DNA from: Streptomyces roseoviridis
GTDB taxonomy: Bacteria > Actinomycetota > Actinomycetes > Streptomycetales > Streptomycetaceae
Direction of reading: 5' to 3'
Length of the DNA: 64,000 nucleotides
Assembly (NCBI RefSeq): GCF_039535235.1
Contig: NZ_BAAAWU010000001.1
Span: forward strand, 3,596,001 to 3,660,000
The notes under the pieces were generated by a model that searched no databases, was not told where the DNA came from, and saw nothing but the letters and a program-made list of their open reading frames with translations. Positions 1-9,047 of the stretch are shown one piece after another. Position 1 is the stretch's first letter, and the number at the start of each line of letters is the position of its first letter. The position numbers were made by a program, and so were the translations under genes.

Positions 1-784
1 CGGAGGCCGGCGAGGTCAGCCAGTCCCGCACGAACTGCTTGTCGTACGAGGGCTGGGCGCGGCCCGGCTGCCACTGGTCGGCCGGCCAGAAGCGGGAGGA
101 GTCCGGGGTGAGGACCTCGTCGGCGATCACCAGGGACTCGCCGTCGAAGCCGAACTCGAACTTGGTGTCGGCCAGGATGATCCCGCGCTCGCGCGCGATG
201 TCCCGGGCCCGGCTGTAGACGGCGAGCGTGGTCTGCCGCAGCCGCGCGGCGGTCTCCGCGCCGACCTGGCGGGCGACCTCCTCGTACGACACGTTCTCGT
301 CGTGGTCGCCGACGGCGGCCTTGGTCGCCGGGGTGAAGATCGGGGCCGGCAGCTCGGAGCCGTCGGTGAGGCCCTCGGGCAGCGCGAGGCCGCAGACCGT
401 GCGGGACTGCTCGTACTCGACCAGGCCGGAACCGGTCAGATAGCCACGGGCCACGCACTCGACCGGGACCATGTCCAGCGCCTTGCAGACCAGGGTGCGG
501 CCCGCCCAGTCGGCGGGGGCGCCGGCCGGGAGGTCGGTGGACAGGACGTGGTGGGGGACCAGGTCGGCGAGCCGGTCGAACCACCACAGCGACAGCTGGG
601 TGAGGACCCGGCCCTTGTCGGGGATCTCGGTGGGCAGCACCCAGTCGTACGCGGACAGACGGTCACTCGCCACCATGACCAGGTTGCCCGCCTCGTCGCG
701 GTACAGGTCGCGGACCTTGCCCGTGTGGAGATGGGTCAGGCCCGGGACCTGGACGGGCTCGGGCTTTTCTACGAATCCGGACAC
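1..784 (-). CDS. purC: SAICAR synthase PurC (3' end beyond window)
   Basis: Phosphoribosylaminoimidazole-succinocarboxamide synthase joins CAIR and aspartate with ATP in de novo purine synthesis in the cytoplasm. The translation starts MSGFVEKPEPVQ and carries the PurC motifs HTGKVRDLY (about residue 20), ASDRLSAYDWVLP (about 40-52) and FEFGFDGE near the C-terminal half. About 261 of the usual ~300 residues are present; the rest lies left of position 1. The start is GTG at 784..782, with GGAGGA a few bases upstream. purD lies 4 kb away on the same strand, the usual streptomycete arrangement. The assignment is firm. Confidence 0.96.
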   Translation of the reverse strand, partial: MSGFVEKPEPVQVPGLTHLHTGKVRDLYRDEAGNLVMVASDRLSAYDWVLPTEIPDKGRVLTQLSLWWFDRLADLVPHHVLSTDLPAGAPADWAGRTLVCKALDMVPVECVARGYLTGSGLVEYEQSRTVCGLALPEGLTDGSELPAPIFTPATKAAVGDHDENVSYEEVARQVGAETAARLRQTTLAVYSRARDIARERGIILADTKFEFGFDGESLVIADEVLTPDSSRFWPADQWQPGRAQPSYDKQFVRDWLTSPAS

Positions 785-864
785 GGTTCCTCCGCGTAGG
801 TTGATCCAGGAGCGTGTCCGATTCTCCCTCACCGGGACGCGGCCGCGACCGGCGGGCCCGCCGG

Positions 865-2325
865 TCAGTCCCGCTTGCAGATCCGGTCGAGCAGATTGGC
901 GGTGGCGCGCTGGATCCGGGCGTCCACGTGGCCCGGCCGGTCGAGCGCCGGCGACCAGGCGAAGGTGCCCGAGGCGAAGACCCACGCGCCCGACGGGGCC
1001 CGGTAGAGGCTGGTCTCCTGGTGCCGCCGCGCGCCCTCGCCGTCGCGGTAGGGCGAGTGGGCGAGCAGGATGCGGCTCTCGTGCTCGGGGAGCGCGGTGC
1101 GCGGGAAGTAGCGGTCGGCCTCGCCGGCGACCAGGCCCGGGATCTCGTCGCCCTCGCCCGCGCCGGTGGCCTCCCACAGCCAGTGCCCGGCGTTCCGCAC
1201 CACCAGCGGGTGCGGTTCGGGCACCCGCCCCGCGTACTGGATGCCCAGCAGCTGCTGCTCCGGCCGGTCGATCTCCCGCCACAGCGCCGCGCGGCCGGGA
1301 CCCCGGCGCTTGCGGCAGGTCAGGAGCCGGTCCGGCGCGCCGGACGGCGAGGCGGCGAGCTCCACCTGCCAGTACATGGTGTTGGCGGACAGGAAGACGA
1401 GTGAGGTGCCCTGGTCGCGGGCGAGCTCGACCGTACGGCGCATGGGCACCGACCAGTACTCGTCGTGGCCCGGGAAGACCAGGCCCCGGTAGCGGCTCGG
1501 GTCCACCCGGCCCGCGTGCAGGTCCCGGGTCTCCGCGTACGCCAGGTCGTAGCCGTAGCGCTCGGCCCAGCGGATGAAGTCGTAGGCGTGCCCGACGTGC
1601 AGCGGGAGCCCCGCGCCCGCGTACGGACGGTCGAAGGAGACGGTCACGGCCGCCTCCTCCTCGCCGAGCAGCCGGCCCTCCTCGTCCCAGGCGTGATAGA
1701 GGCTGGCGCCGGTGCGGCCGTCCTCCGGATAGAGGTTGTACGCCTGCCAGGTCACGTCCGGCAGCACGAGCAGCAGGTCGGCCGGGTGGCTGTCGCGGAC
1801 CGTGAAGGGGATGTGGGAGCGGTAGCCGTCGACGGTGGTGAGCACGGCGACGTACGCGCCGATCGACCAGTACGAGGGGATCTGCAGCCGCCAGGACTGC
1901 CACCAGTGGTGGCAGGAGACGGTCCGGTCGGCGGTGAGCGGGGCCGGCTGGACGATGCCGGAGAGCCGGGGGCTGGTGGTGATCTTGGAGGCGCCGTCGC
2001 CGCCGTAGTGCCCGATGCGGTAGACGTCGACGGAGAACTGCTGCGGCGGGTCCACCGTGATGTGGAAGTCGATCGCCTCGCCGGGGGCGACGGCGCCGGT
2101 GGACACGAAGCCCTTGATCTGGCCGTGCACGTCGTCGGCGGTGCGGGGGCCGCCGCCGCCCCCGCGGGCCAGGGTCTCGTCCGCGTACCAGGGGACCATC
2201 TGGCCGGTGTCGTCGAAGTAGTTCTCCGAGCCGCGCAGCCAGGGCAGCGGGCCCTGGCCGAAGGGATCCGACACGGCGTGCGCGAGCGCACCCGACTCCC
2301 ACCGCCTGATCTGCTCCGCCCCCAT
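865..2325 (-). CDS. N,N-dimethylformamidase beta-subunit-like protein
   Basis: A 486-residue protein resembling the large (beta) subunit C-terminal domain of N,N-dimethylformamidase. Seen: the block VFPGHDEYWS near residue 290 (the GHDEYWS signature of this family), a preceding region with RIGHYGGDGA and LPDVTWQAYN, and no signal peptide. The family includes DMF hydrolases and many actinobacterial homologues of unknown substrate, and no small alpha subunit is encoded nearby. The start is ATG at 2325 (MGAEQIRRWESG) with GGGAGGGG 8 nt upstream; the frame stays open further upstream but that part looks non-coding. It sits between purC and a membrane protein, all on the minus strand. Substrate unknown. 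Confidence 0.8.
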   Translation of the reverse strand: MGAEQIRRWESGALAHAVSDPFGQGPLPWLRGSENYFDDTGQMVPWYADETLARGGGGGPRTADDVHGQIKGFVSTGAVAPGEAIDFHITVDPPQQFSVDVYRIGHYGGDGASKITTSPRLSGIVQPAPLTADRTVSCHHWWQSWRLQIPSYWSIGAYVAVLTTVDGYRSHIPFTVRDSHPADLLLVLPDVTWQAYNLYPEDGRTGASLYHAWDEEGRLLGEEEAAVTVSFDRPYAGAGLPLHVGHAYDFIRWAERYGYDLAYAETRDLHAGRVDPSRYRGLVFPGHDEYWSVPMRRTVELARDQGTSLVFLSANTMYWQVELAASPSGAPDRLLTCRKRRGPGRAALWREIDRPEQQLLGIQYAGRVPEPHPLVVRNAGHWLWEATGAGEGDEIPGLVAGEADRYFPRTALPEHESRILLAHSPYRDGEGARRHQETSLYRAPSGAWVFASGTFAWSPALDRPGHVDARIQRATANLLDRICKRD

Positions 2326-2498
2326 GCTGCGCCCCTCCCTCGACTCCCCCGGTCGTGGTCCGTGGTGACCTTTCGGTGCGGCTGGTCGATGCCGCTGGAT
2401 CGTGCCTCTGTCAGTGCCGGTCTCCAGCACATCACATAACGCACGCACTCCGTCACCGTTCGTCGTGAATTGACGAGAGTGGAACCTGACCCTCCGGC

Positions 2499-4424
2499 TC
2501 AGACGAGCCGGACGGGCTTCTCCGGGGGGACTCCGGTCCTGGTCAGCCAGGCCCTCAGGGGGCCCGGGTCACCGTCCTCGACCAGGGCGAGCACCACGGC
2601 GGACAGATCCGTGCTCCGCTTGCCGCGGACGAACAGCGCCGGACCGTCCAGCCAGTCCAGGCCCGGCTCCGCCTCCGCCGTGTCCACGGCGGCGCAGCAC
2701 ACCATGGCGGCCACGTGGTCGGCGAGCAGGTCCCGCCCGCTGCGGGGCGGCTGCAACGGGAACAGCGCCACCGGCCCGTCGGGGCCCTCGGCCGCCGGCA
2801 CGACCGGCCGCCGGCTCTGCTCGCGCGCCGCCTGCGCGGTCAGCGCGGCCGCCAGCACATCGGCCGCGCTCCCGCCGTCGGCCCCTCCCTGTGGCACCGT
2901 TAGATGCGCCATGACCCGCGCGAGCGTGGGCCCTTCGGGCGCGGCACCGAGGTCGGAGGGGGCGGTGGGTGCGGGGGCGGTGGGTGCGGGGGCGGTCGAC
3001 GCAGAGGCGGTGGGTGCGGGGGCGGTCGACGCAGCGGCCGTCTCGGGAGGGACCACCGAGAGGTCCCCGGGGCGCGCGGAGCCCGAGGGGTGGGAAGAGC
3101 CGGTGGGGTCCGAGGAGCCCGTGGGACGGGAGGACTCCGCGGGGTCCGGGGAGCCCGCGGGACGGGAGGACTCCGCAGGGCCCGGGGAGCCCGCGGGGCC
3201 CGAGGAGCCGGTGGGGCCCGAGAGCGGCGGAGGGCTGCCGTCCAGGCGGTCGAGGACGTGGTGGAGGCGGGCCGCGTCGGCGCGCCAGGTGCGGTCGACG
3301 ACCTCGTCCGCGTAGTCGGTCCACTGCACCGGGGCCCAGTCGGGACCGGATTCGGGCGGGGCACCGTGGAAAAGCTGGGCGGCGAGGAGCGAGGTCGCCT
3401 CGTCGACCGCGCCCGGCTCCTCCAGGAGGTCGCAGGCGGGGCGCTCGCCGAGGCGGGAGGCGAAGCCGTCGGCCAGCCGGTCGCGGCGGGAGAGCTCGGT
3501 CAGCGCCGAGACCACGCCGGCGTCGAGGCGGGCGGGCCAGCGGCCCATCCGCCAGGCGGGCAGCGCGACCCGGGTGAGCAGCCGGTCCCAGCCGGCGTAG
3601 GCGAGGCCGACCTGCTCCTGGGCGACGATCCGTACGCCGTAGTCGACGGACTGCGCCCGCTCGGAACCGGCGGCGGCGACGCCCCGCTCCATCTCGGCGG
3701 CATGGCCCCGGCAGCTCTCGAGCATCACGCGGGCCAGCCGGCCCACGCCCTGCGCGCCCAGCCTGCGGACCGGGTCGAGGCCGGGTCGGCGGGGCGCGGC
3801 CACCGCGGCGTCCAGGCCCCGGACGAAGCGACGGGCGGCGGCTATGTCGGGGTGCGCGGCGGGCCCCGTACCGGCGACGACCGGCGCGAGGACCGCGCGC
3901 AGCTCTCCGACCCTCATCCACCACAGGAACGGCGAACCGATGACGAGGACGGGCGCGTCGCCGGGCGCGCTCCCCTGGTGCCGGCGGCCGTGCGCCGGGT
4001 GGGAGCGGTCCTCCAGCCAGCTGTCGCAGTCCGGGGTGAGGGCTATCGCGGAGGGCGCGGGCACGCCGAGCCGGTCGGCGAGGTCGCGCACGAGACGGTA
4101 CAGATCGGGGGCGGAGCTCTCGGCGAGCTCCACCGTCGGCGTCACGGCCGGCCGGGACCGGGCGACGACCAGGGCGACGGCCGCCGCCACCAGCAGGACG
4201 ACCACGGCGAGGGCGGTCACCACCCAGCGGGCGGTGTCCCAGCCGGGGCCGGTCAGACGGCCGGTGACGCCGCCCGCGTACAGGACGACGGCGACGGCGG
4301 CGGGGAGCACCGCGAGGCCCAGGGCCCTGCCGCGGACGCGGAGCACCGCGAGGGCCCGGGCTCGCGCGGCGCGCGCGCCGAGCTCCTCGCCGGTCGCGGA
4401 TCCGATACCGGACACGCCGTACAT
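2499..4424 (-). CDS. M48-peptidase-like integral membrane protein lacking the zinc motif
   Basis: A 641-residue protein. Two hydrophobic helices lie near residues 35-60 and 75-100 (LGLAVLPAAVAVVLY; ALAVVVLLVAAAVALVV), followed by a cytoplasmic or surface domain. Where M48 peptidases read DELRAVLAHELxH, this protein reads VGELRAVLAPVVAG, so both zinc histidines and the catalytic glutamate are absent. It is probably a non-catalytic relative; this is inferred from local similarity. A Pro/Ser/Gly-rich tandem-repeat stretch (GSSGPAGSPGP, ESSRPAGSPDP and similar) near residues 400-475 separates it from a C-terminal region ending VPPEKPVRLV. The start is ATG at 4424 with AGGAGGGGG 5 nt upstream. A near-palindrome lies about 70 bp upstream. 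Confidence 0.6.
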   Translation of the reverse strand: MYGVSGIGSATGEELGARAARARALAVLRVRGRALGLAVLPAAVAVVLYAGGVTGRLTGPGWDTARWVVTALAVVVLLVAAAVALVVARSRPAVTPTVELAESSAPDLYRLVRDLADRLGVPAPSAIALTPDCDSWLEDRSHPAHGRRHQGSAPGDAPVLVIGSPFLWWMRVGELRAVLAPVVAGTGPAAHPDIAAARRFVRGLDAAVAAPRRPGLDPVRRLGAQGVGRLARVMLESCRGHAAEMERGVAAAGSERAQSVDYGVRIVAQEQVGLAYAGWDRLLTRVALPAWRMGRWPARLDAGVVSALTELSRRDRLADGFASRLGERPACDLLEEPGAVDEATSLLAAQLFHGAPPESGPDWAPVQWTDYADEVVDRTWRADAARLHHVLDRLDGSPPPLSGPTGSSGPAGSPGPAESSRPAGSPDPAESSRPTGSSDPTGSSHPSGSARPGDLSVVPPETAAASTAPAPTASASTAPAPTAPAPTAPSDLGAAPEGPTLARVMAHLTVPQGGADGGSAADVLAAALTAQAAREQSRRPVVPAAEGPDGPVALFPLQPPRSGRDLLADHVAAMVCCAAVDTAEAEPGLDWLDGPALFVRGKRSTDLSAVVLALVEDGDPGPLRAWLTRTGVPPEKPVRLV

Positions 4425-4492
4425 CACCCCCTCCTGCCCTCGTCGGGACTGCCCGTGGCGGTGTTGCTCACTCCCCCACTGTGGCACCCGCC

Positions 4493-4512
4493 ACTGACAT
4501 CGCAATGTCGGT
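4493..4512. promoter_or_regulatory. Near-palindromic candidate operator
   Basis: A 20-bp sequence starting ACTGACAT and ending ATGTCGGT matches its own reverse complement at 8 of 10 paired positions. It lies about 70 bp upstream of the M48-like gene start, a typical operator position. No regulator is assigned. Confidence 0.35.
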
Positions 4513-4706
4513 AGGGCCAAGTGCCGGAACATCGGCGGAACGCCTTCGCCGCACCCTAGTTGGGCCTTCGGCGGGCGTCATCCGGATGGCCGAGTCGTCA
4601 CTCGATGGAATGGCTTTGGGCAAAGGTGATGACGGTGGCGCGGCCGTGCGGTTCACTGCGCGGCCGCGCGTTCTCGTGCCGGGGCCCACCGCCCCGGCGG
4701 CCGTCG

Positions 4707-4730
4707 GTCCCGGGGCGCCGACCCCGGGAC
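4707..4730 (-). terminator. Hairpin downstream of purD
   Basis: A perfect 9-bp stem, GTCCCGGGG with CCCCGGGAC, around a 6-nt loop (CGCCGA) about 42 bp after the purD stop. There is no U-tract, as is common for GC-rich streptomycete terminators. Confidence 0.55.
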
Positions 4731-4771
4731 GGCGGGCTCCGGGGCGCCGGCCCCGGGCCGTCGGGCGGAGG

Positions 4772-6040
4772 TCAGCCGCGGGCGTTCCGGGCGTCCCGGG
4801 CGGCCTTCTCCGCGATGTCCGTACGGTGCTGCGAACCGTCAAGGCGGATACGGCCGACCGCCGCGTAGGCGCGCTCGCGGGCCTCGGTCAGGTCCGTTCC
4901 GGTGGCGGTGACCGAGAGGACCCGGCCGCCCGCGCTCAGGATCGCGTCACCGTCCCGCCGGGTGCCGGCGTGCAGCACGTACGCGTGCGGGGCGTCCTTC
5001 TCCGCGACCTCGGCCAAGCCCTCGATGGGGTCGCCGGTGCGCGGGGTGCCCGGGTAGTTGTGGGAGGCGACGACCACGGTGACGGCCGCCTCGTCGCTCC
5101 AGCGCAGCGGCGGCTGGTCGGCGAGGGTGCCGTTGGCCGCGTGCAGCAGGACGCCCGCCAGCGGGGTCCGGAGCCGGGCCAGCACGACCTGCGTCTCGGG
5201 GTCGCCGAAGCGCGCGTTGAACTCGATCACCCGCACCCCGCGGCCGGTGATGGCCAGGCCCGCGTACAGCAGGCCGGAGAACGGGGTGCCGCGGCGGCGC
5301 AGTTCGTCCACGGTCGGCTGCAGGACGGTCGCCATGACCTCGTCGACCAGCTTGGGGTCGGCCCAGGGCAGCGGCGAGTAGGCGCCCATGCCGCCGGTGT
5401 TGGGGCCCTGGTCGCCGTCGAGCGCGCGCTTGAAGTCCTGCGCGGGCTGCAGCGGGACGACGGTGGTGCCGTCGGTGATGGCGAAGAGGGAGACCTCCGG
5501 GCCGTCGAGGTACTCCTCGATGACGACCCGGTCGCAGGCGAGCGCGTGCGCTCGGGCCTGCTCGATGTCCTCGGTCACCACGACGCCCTTGCCGGCCGCG
5601 AGACCGTCGTCCTTGACGACGTAGGGAGCGCCGAAGGCGTCGAGCGCCTCGTCGATCTCCTCGGGGGTGGTGCAGACGTAGCTGCGCGCGGTGGGCACGC
5701 CGGCGCCGGCCATGACGTCCTTGGCGAAGGCCTTGGAGCCCTCCAGCTGCGCCGCCTCCCGGGAGGGGCCGAAGACCGGGATGCCGGCCGCGCGGACGGC
5801 GTCGGCGACGCCCGCGACGAGCGGTGCCTCCGGGCCGACGACGACCAGTCCGGCGCCGAGCTCGGTCGCGAGCGCGGCGACGGCGTCGCCGTCGAGCTGG
5901 TCGACGGGGTGGAGCTCGGCGACCTCCGCGATTCCGGCGTTGCCGGGCGCGCAGTGCAGAGCGGTGACGTCGGGATCGAGGGAGAGAGAGCGGCACAGGG
6001 CGTGTTCGCGGGCGCCGCCGCCGATGACGAGGACCTTCAC
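4772..6040 (-). CDS. purD: Phosphoribosylamine--glycine ligase PurD
   Basis: GAR synthetase, an ATP-grasp enzyme that ligates glycine to phosphoribosylamine in purine synthesis. The 422 residues are full length. Motifs: N-terminal VIGGGAREHALCRSL, VVGPEAPLVAGVAD, the ATP-grasp VVKDDGLAAGKGVVV (about 140-154), GPEVSLFAITDG and FNARFGDPETQ (metal/ATP site, about 275-285). It starts with GTG at 6040. There is no convincing Shine-Dalgarno; TACCCT (6053..6048) ends 7 nt before the GTG, so the mRNA is probably leaderless. The downstream hairpin at 4707-4730 probably ends the transcript. Confidence 0.97.
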   Translation of the reverse strand: MKVLVIGGGAREHALCRSLSLDPDVTALHCAPGNAGIAEVAELHPVDQLDGDAVAALATELGAGLVVVGPEAPLVAGVADAVRAAGIPVFGPSREAAQLEGSKAFAKDVMAGAGVPTARSYVCTTPEEIDEALDAFGAPYVVKDDGLAAGKGVVVTEDIEQARAHALACDRVVIEEYLDGPEVSLFAITDGTTVVPLQPAQDFKRALDGDQGPNTGGMGAYSPLPWADPKLVDEVMATVLQPTVDELRRRGTPFSGLLYAGLAITGRGVRVIEFNARFGDPETQVVLARLRTPLAGVLLHAANGTLADQPPLRWSDEAAVTVVVASHNYPGTPRTGDPIEGLAEVAEKDAPHAYVLHAGTRRDGDAILSAGGRVLSVTATGTDLTEARERAYAAVGRIRLDGSQHRTDIAEKAARDARNARG

Positions 6041-6053
6041 GCCAGCCAGGGTA
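6041..6053 (-). promoter_or_regulatory. Putative leaderless -10 element of purD
   Basis: TACCCT (6053..6048) fits the streptomycete TANNNT -10 consensus and is followed by 7 nt and then the GTG start, so transcription would begin at the start codon. No clear -35 was found. Confidence 0.4.
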
Positions 6054-6101
6054 GCCCGCGGGGCGGGATGCCCCTTGTGCGGGCCACCGAGCGAGACGGT
6101 C

Positions 6102-8312
6102 CTATTCGTTCGTGTATTCCTCCAGGACCGTGGCGCCGAGCTCGCGCACGATCAGCTCGTGGCCCGAGAGAGCCGAGTCGACGAGGTCCGGGTCGTCCTC
6201 CTCGGGCACGTCGTCCTCGGGGGCGACCGGCGGCGGCGCCTGCGGGGTGTGCGCCGGGGCGGGCGCGGGGGCCTGGTGGGCCGGCTGCTGGGGCCGTACG
6301 GGCGCGGAGGCCGCGTTCTGGGCCTGCCCCTGGCCCGGACCGGGGCCCTGGCCGGGGCCCTGGGGCTGTACGGGCGCGGGGGCGTGGGCCTGCGGGGCGT
6401 GCCCCGGCGCGGGAGCGGCGGCGGACTGGTAGCCGGACGCGGGCTGGTAGGCGGGTGCGGCCGGGCGGCCGCCGCCGAAGCCTCCGGCGGCGGGCGGCGG
6501 GTTCGCGCCGCCCGAGGGGTCGACGATCGCCTCGATCCGCCAGTGCACGTTGAACTGCTCGGCGAGGGCCGCCTTCAGTACGTCCTCGCTGCCACTGCTC
6601 GCGAAGTTGTCCCGGGCGCCGGCGTTGAGGAAACCGAGCTGGAGGGTGGTGCCGTCGAAGCCGGCGACCTGCGCGTTCTGCGAGAGCAGGATCCAGGTGA
6701 AGCGGCGCCGGTTCTTCACCGCCTCCAGGATCGACGGCCACATGTTGCGCACCTGCGCGGCGCCCGCGGCCATGCCGCCGGAGGCGGCGGGCCCGGACGC
6801 GGCGGCCTGCGGCGGGGCGGCCGGGGCCTGGGGCTGCGCGGCGGGTGACGGGGCCGGTGCCTGGGAGGCGGAGGCTCCGGGCCAGGCGCCGGGGGCACCG
6901 CCACCGGGCCGCGCGGCCCCGGGCCAGGCACCGGGCCGAGGAGCCTCCGGGGACGGCGCGGGCGCGGGGGTGGCCGCCGGGGCGGGGGCCTGCGGGGCGG
7001 GCGCGGGCGCCTGCTGGACGGGCGGCACCGCGGCGGGGGCCGGGGCCGCGGGCTGGGCGGCGGGGGCCGGGACGTGGGCCTCGGCCGTCGGCACGTACCC
7101 CATCTGCGGCGCGGGCGAAGTGGTCGTGAAGACGGCGGCGGGCGGCGCGGCGGCGGCCCCGCGCTCCAGCCGGTCGAGGCGGGCCTGCACCGACCGCTCG
7201 TCGTCGAAGGCGGCGGGCAGCAGCACGCGCGCGCAGATCAGCTCCAGCTGGAGGCGCGGCGAGGTCGCCCCGCGCATCTCGGTGAGCCCGGTGTTGACCA
7301 GGTCGGCGGCGCGGCTGAGCTCGGCGGCGCCGAAGACGGACGCCTGGGCCTGCATGCGCTCGATGACGTCGGACGGGGCGTCGACCAGGCCCTTCTCGGC
7401 CGCGTCCGGCACGGCGGCGAGGATCACGAGGTCCCGCAGCCGCTCCAGGAGGTCGGCGACGAAGCGGCGCGGGTCGTTGCCGCCCTCGATCACCCGGTCG
7501 ACCACCTCGAAGGCCGCGGCGCCGTCGCCGGCCGCGAAGGCGTCCACCACCGAGTCGAGGAGCGACCCGTCCGTATAGCCGAGCAGGGACGTGGCCATGG
7601 CGTACGTCACACCGTCTTCGGCGGCGCCGGCCAGCAGCTGGTCCATCACGGACATCGAGTCACGCACGGACCCGGCCCCCGCCCGCACGACGAGCGGCAG
7701 CACCCCGTCCTCGACGGGGATGCCCTCGCGCCCGCAGACCTCGGCCAGGTACTCCCGCAGGGTGCCGGGCGGCACGAGCCGGAAGGGGTAGTGATGGGTG
7801 CGCGACCGGATGGTGCCGATGACCTTCTCGGGCTCGGTCGTCGCGAAGATGAACTTGAGGTGCTCCGGCGGCTCCTCGACCACCTTCAGCAGGGCGTTGA
7901 AGCCCGCCGAGGTGACCATGTGGGCCTCGTCGATGATGTAGATCTTGTAGCGGCTGGACGCCGGCCCGAAGAACGCCTTCTCCCGCAGGTCACGGGCGTC
8001 GTCCACACCACCGTGTGAGGCCGCGTCGATCTCGATGACGTCGATCGAACCGGGCCCGTTGCGCGCGAGGTCCCGGCAGGACTGGCACTCCCCGCAGGGG
8101 GTCGGAGTGGGGCCCTTCTCGCAGTTCAGACACCGCGCGAGGATCCGGGCGCTGGTCGTCTTTCCGCAGCCACGGGGTCCGCTGAACAGATACGCGTGGT
8201 TGACCCGGTTGTTCCGCAGGGCCTGCTGCAACGGGTCGGTGACATGCTCCTGCCCGATGACCTCGGCGAAGGACTCGGGACGGTAGCGGCGGTACAGCGC
8301 GAGAGACGACAC
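6102..8312 (-). CDS. dnaX: DNA polymerase III subunit gamma/tau
   Basis: Clamp-loader ATPase of the replicative polymerase. The 736 residues begin with the conserved MSSLALYRRYRPESF, then Walker A GPRGCGKTT (about 45-53), a zinc-binding four-cysteine cluster (CLNCEKGPTPTPCGECQSC, about 62-80), Walker B IIDEAHM (about 120) and the sensor region FATTEPEKV. Domain III follows to about residue 380. A long Pro/Ala/Gln-rich linker then leads to a C-terminal domain (WPSILEAVKNRRR onward) and a second P/A/Q-rich stretch, as is usual in actinobacterial DnaX. The start is GTG at 8312; no Shine-Dalgarno is present and TAACCT ends 7 nt upstream, so translation is probably leaderless. ffs lies upstream on the same strand. 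Confidence 0.96.
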   Translation of the reverse strand: MSSLALYRRYRPESFAEVIGQEHVTDPLQQALRNNRVNHAYLFSGPRGCGKTTSARILARCLNCEKGPTPTPCGECQSCRDLARNGPGSIDVIEIDAASHGGVDDARDLREKAFFGPASSRYKIYIIDEAHMVTSAGFNALLKVVEEPPEHLKFIFATTEPEKVIGTIRSRTHHYPFRLVPPGTLREYLAEVCGREGIPVEDGVLPLVVRAGAGSVRDSMSVMDQLLAGAAEDGVTYAMATSLLGYTDGSLLDSVVDAFAAGDGAAAFEVVDRVIEGGNDPRRFVADLLERLRDLVILAAVPDAAEKGLVDAPSDVIERMQAQASVFGAAELSRAADLVNTGLTEMRGATSPRLQLELICARVLLPAAFDDERSVQARLDRLERGAAAAPPAAVFTTTSPAPQMGYVPTAEAHVPAPAAQPAAPAPAAVPPVQQAPAPAPQAPAPAATPAPAPSPEAPRPGAWPGAARPGGGAPGAWPGASASQAPAPSPAAQPQAPAAPPQAAASGPAASGGMAAGAAQVRNMWPSILEAVKNRRRFTWILLSQNAQVAGFDGTTLQLGFLNAGARDNFASSGSEDVLKAALAEQFNVHWRIEAIVDPSGGANPPPAAGGFGGGRPAAPAYQPASGYQSAAAPAPGHAPQAHAPAPVQPQGPGQGPGPGQGQAQNAASAPVRPQQPAHQAPAPAPAHTPQAPPPVAPEDDVPEEDDPDLVDSALSGHELIVRELGATVLEEYTNE

Positions 8313-8325
8313 GTATACGAGGTTA
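8313..8325 (-). promoter_or_regulatory. Putative leaderless -10 element of dnaX
   Basis: TAACCT at 8325..8320 is followed by CGTATAC and then the GTG start. The absence of a ribosome-binding site supports transcription starting at or next to the start codon. The -35 is weak. Confidence 0.4.
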
Positions 8326-8508
8326 TAGGCGCCCACCGACAACCCGGGAACGACCGGATGCACGGGCCCGCCGGAGCGAGCGGGGACGATCAACGGCGAG
8401 TGGACCGGCGCGCCGGAGACCCGGTCGCGGCCGCGCCACGGCGAGGCAACCGGCGCGCCGTAGACCCCGTGCCGGCCGCGCCGCCCGACGGTACCGAGAC
8501 TCGGACAT

Positions 8509-8616
8509 GAGGCCCTGACCGAGACCCTGACCGAGGCTCTGTCCGAGGCCCGGACCGAGGCTCTGACCGAGGCCCTGTCCGAGGCCCGGACCGAGGCCCG
8601 AACCAAGGCCCGGACA
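8509..8616. repeat. 12-bp minisatellite, nine units
   Basis: Nine tandem 12-bp units of the form GAGGCCCTGACC (variants GAGGCTCTGTCC, GAGGCCCGGACC) lie in the ~420-bp gap between dnaX and the SRP RNA. The rest of that gap (8326-8508 and 8617-8732) shows no credible gene. Confidence 0.85.
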
Positions 8617-8732
8617 CGACCCGTGCAGGGGGACGCCCCCCGCGCTCGCCGCCCGGGAACAACCGGGGCCGACGGGCGGCGCCGGACTCTCGGAGACCCC
8701 GGGTCGCCGCCACCCTCCCCGGGAACGCAAAC

Positions 8733-8818
8733 GCCCCTCACGCACCCGCCAGAGCCGACCTACCCTTGCTGCCTTCCGGCCCTGGGGGAGTTCAGTCAGA
8801 TAGCGCCACGTGAGGGGC
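8733..8818 (-). ncRNA. ffs: Signal recognition particle 4.5S RNA
   Basis: The minus-strand transcript contains the universal SRP domain IV core, read as GCCGGAAGGCAGCAAGGGTAG. The 5' arm GCCCCTCACG pairs with the 3' arm CGTGAGGGGC, which closes a long hairpin and defines ends near 8818 and 8733; the mature ends may extend a few bases. It binds Ffh for co-translational membrane targeting. Its position between tRNA-Ser and dnaX is the standard streptomycete arrangement. Confidence 0.93.
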
Positions 8819-8940
8819 TCCGCCCAGGGTACCCGATCCACACCCCTGCTCGCCCACCCCCGGCGACCTGCGCCCTTCGGCCGCACCCCGCTCCGGAGCA
8901 CGTTCGCAAGCACCCTTCCCGGTCATGTAATGTTCTCCCC

Positions 8941-9028
8941 GGAGGATTCGCCTAGAGGCCTAGGGCGCACGCTTGGAAAGCGTGTTGGGGGCAACCCCTC
9001 ACGAGTTCGAATCTCGTATCCTCCGCCA
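8941..9028 (+). tRNA. tRNA-Ser (anticodon GGA)
   Basis: Class II tRNA. The acceptor GGAGGAT pairs with ATCCTCC; anticodon stem CACGC/GCGTG encloses the loop TTGGAAA with anticodon GGA; a long variable arm and a T-arm containing TTCGAAT follow. The discriminator is G9025 and CCA is encoded (9026-9028). A -10 box TAATGT at 8928-8933 places the transcription start within a base or two of the tRNA 5' end. Confidence 0.97.
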
Positions 9029-9047
9029 GTGCCTCACCGGGCACGAT

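Larger units (their letters stand above)
4425..4771. other. 347-bp gap between M48-like gene and purD
   Basis: No credible gene. It holds the purD terminator hairpin, several further GC-rich hairpins at 4678-4760 and a near-palindrome at 4493-4512. The purD-proximal part is GC-rich, while the part near the M48-like start is less so, consistent with a promoter region. Confidence 0.6.
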
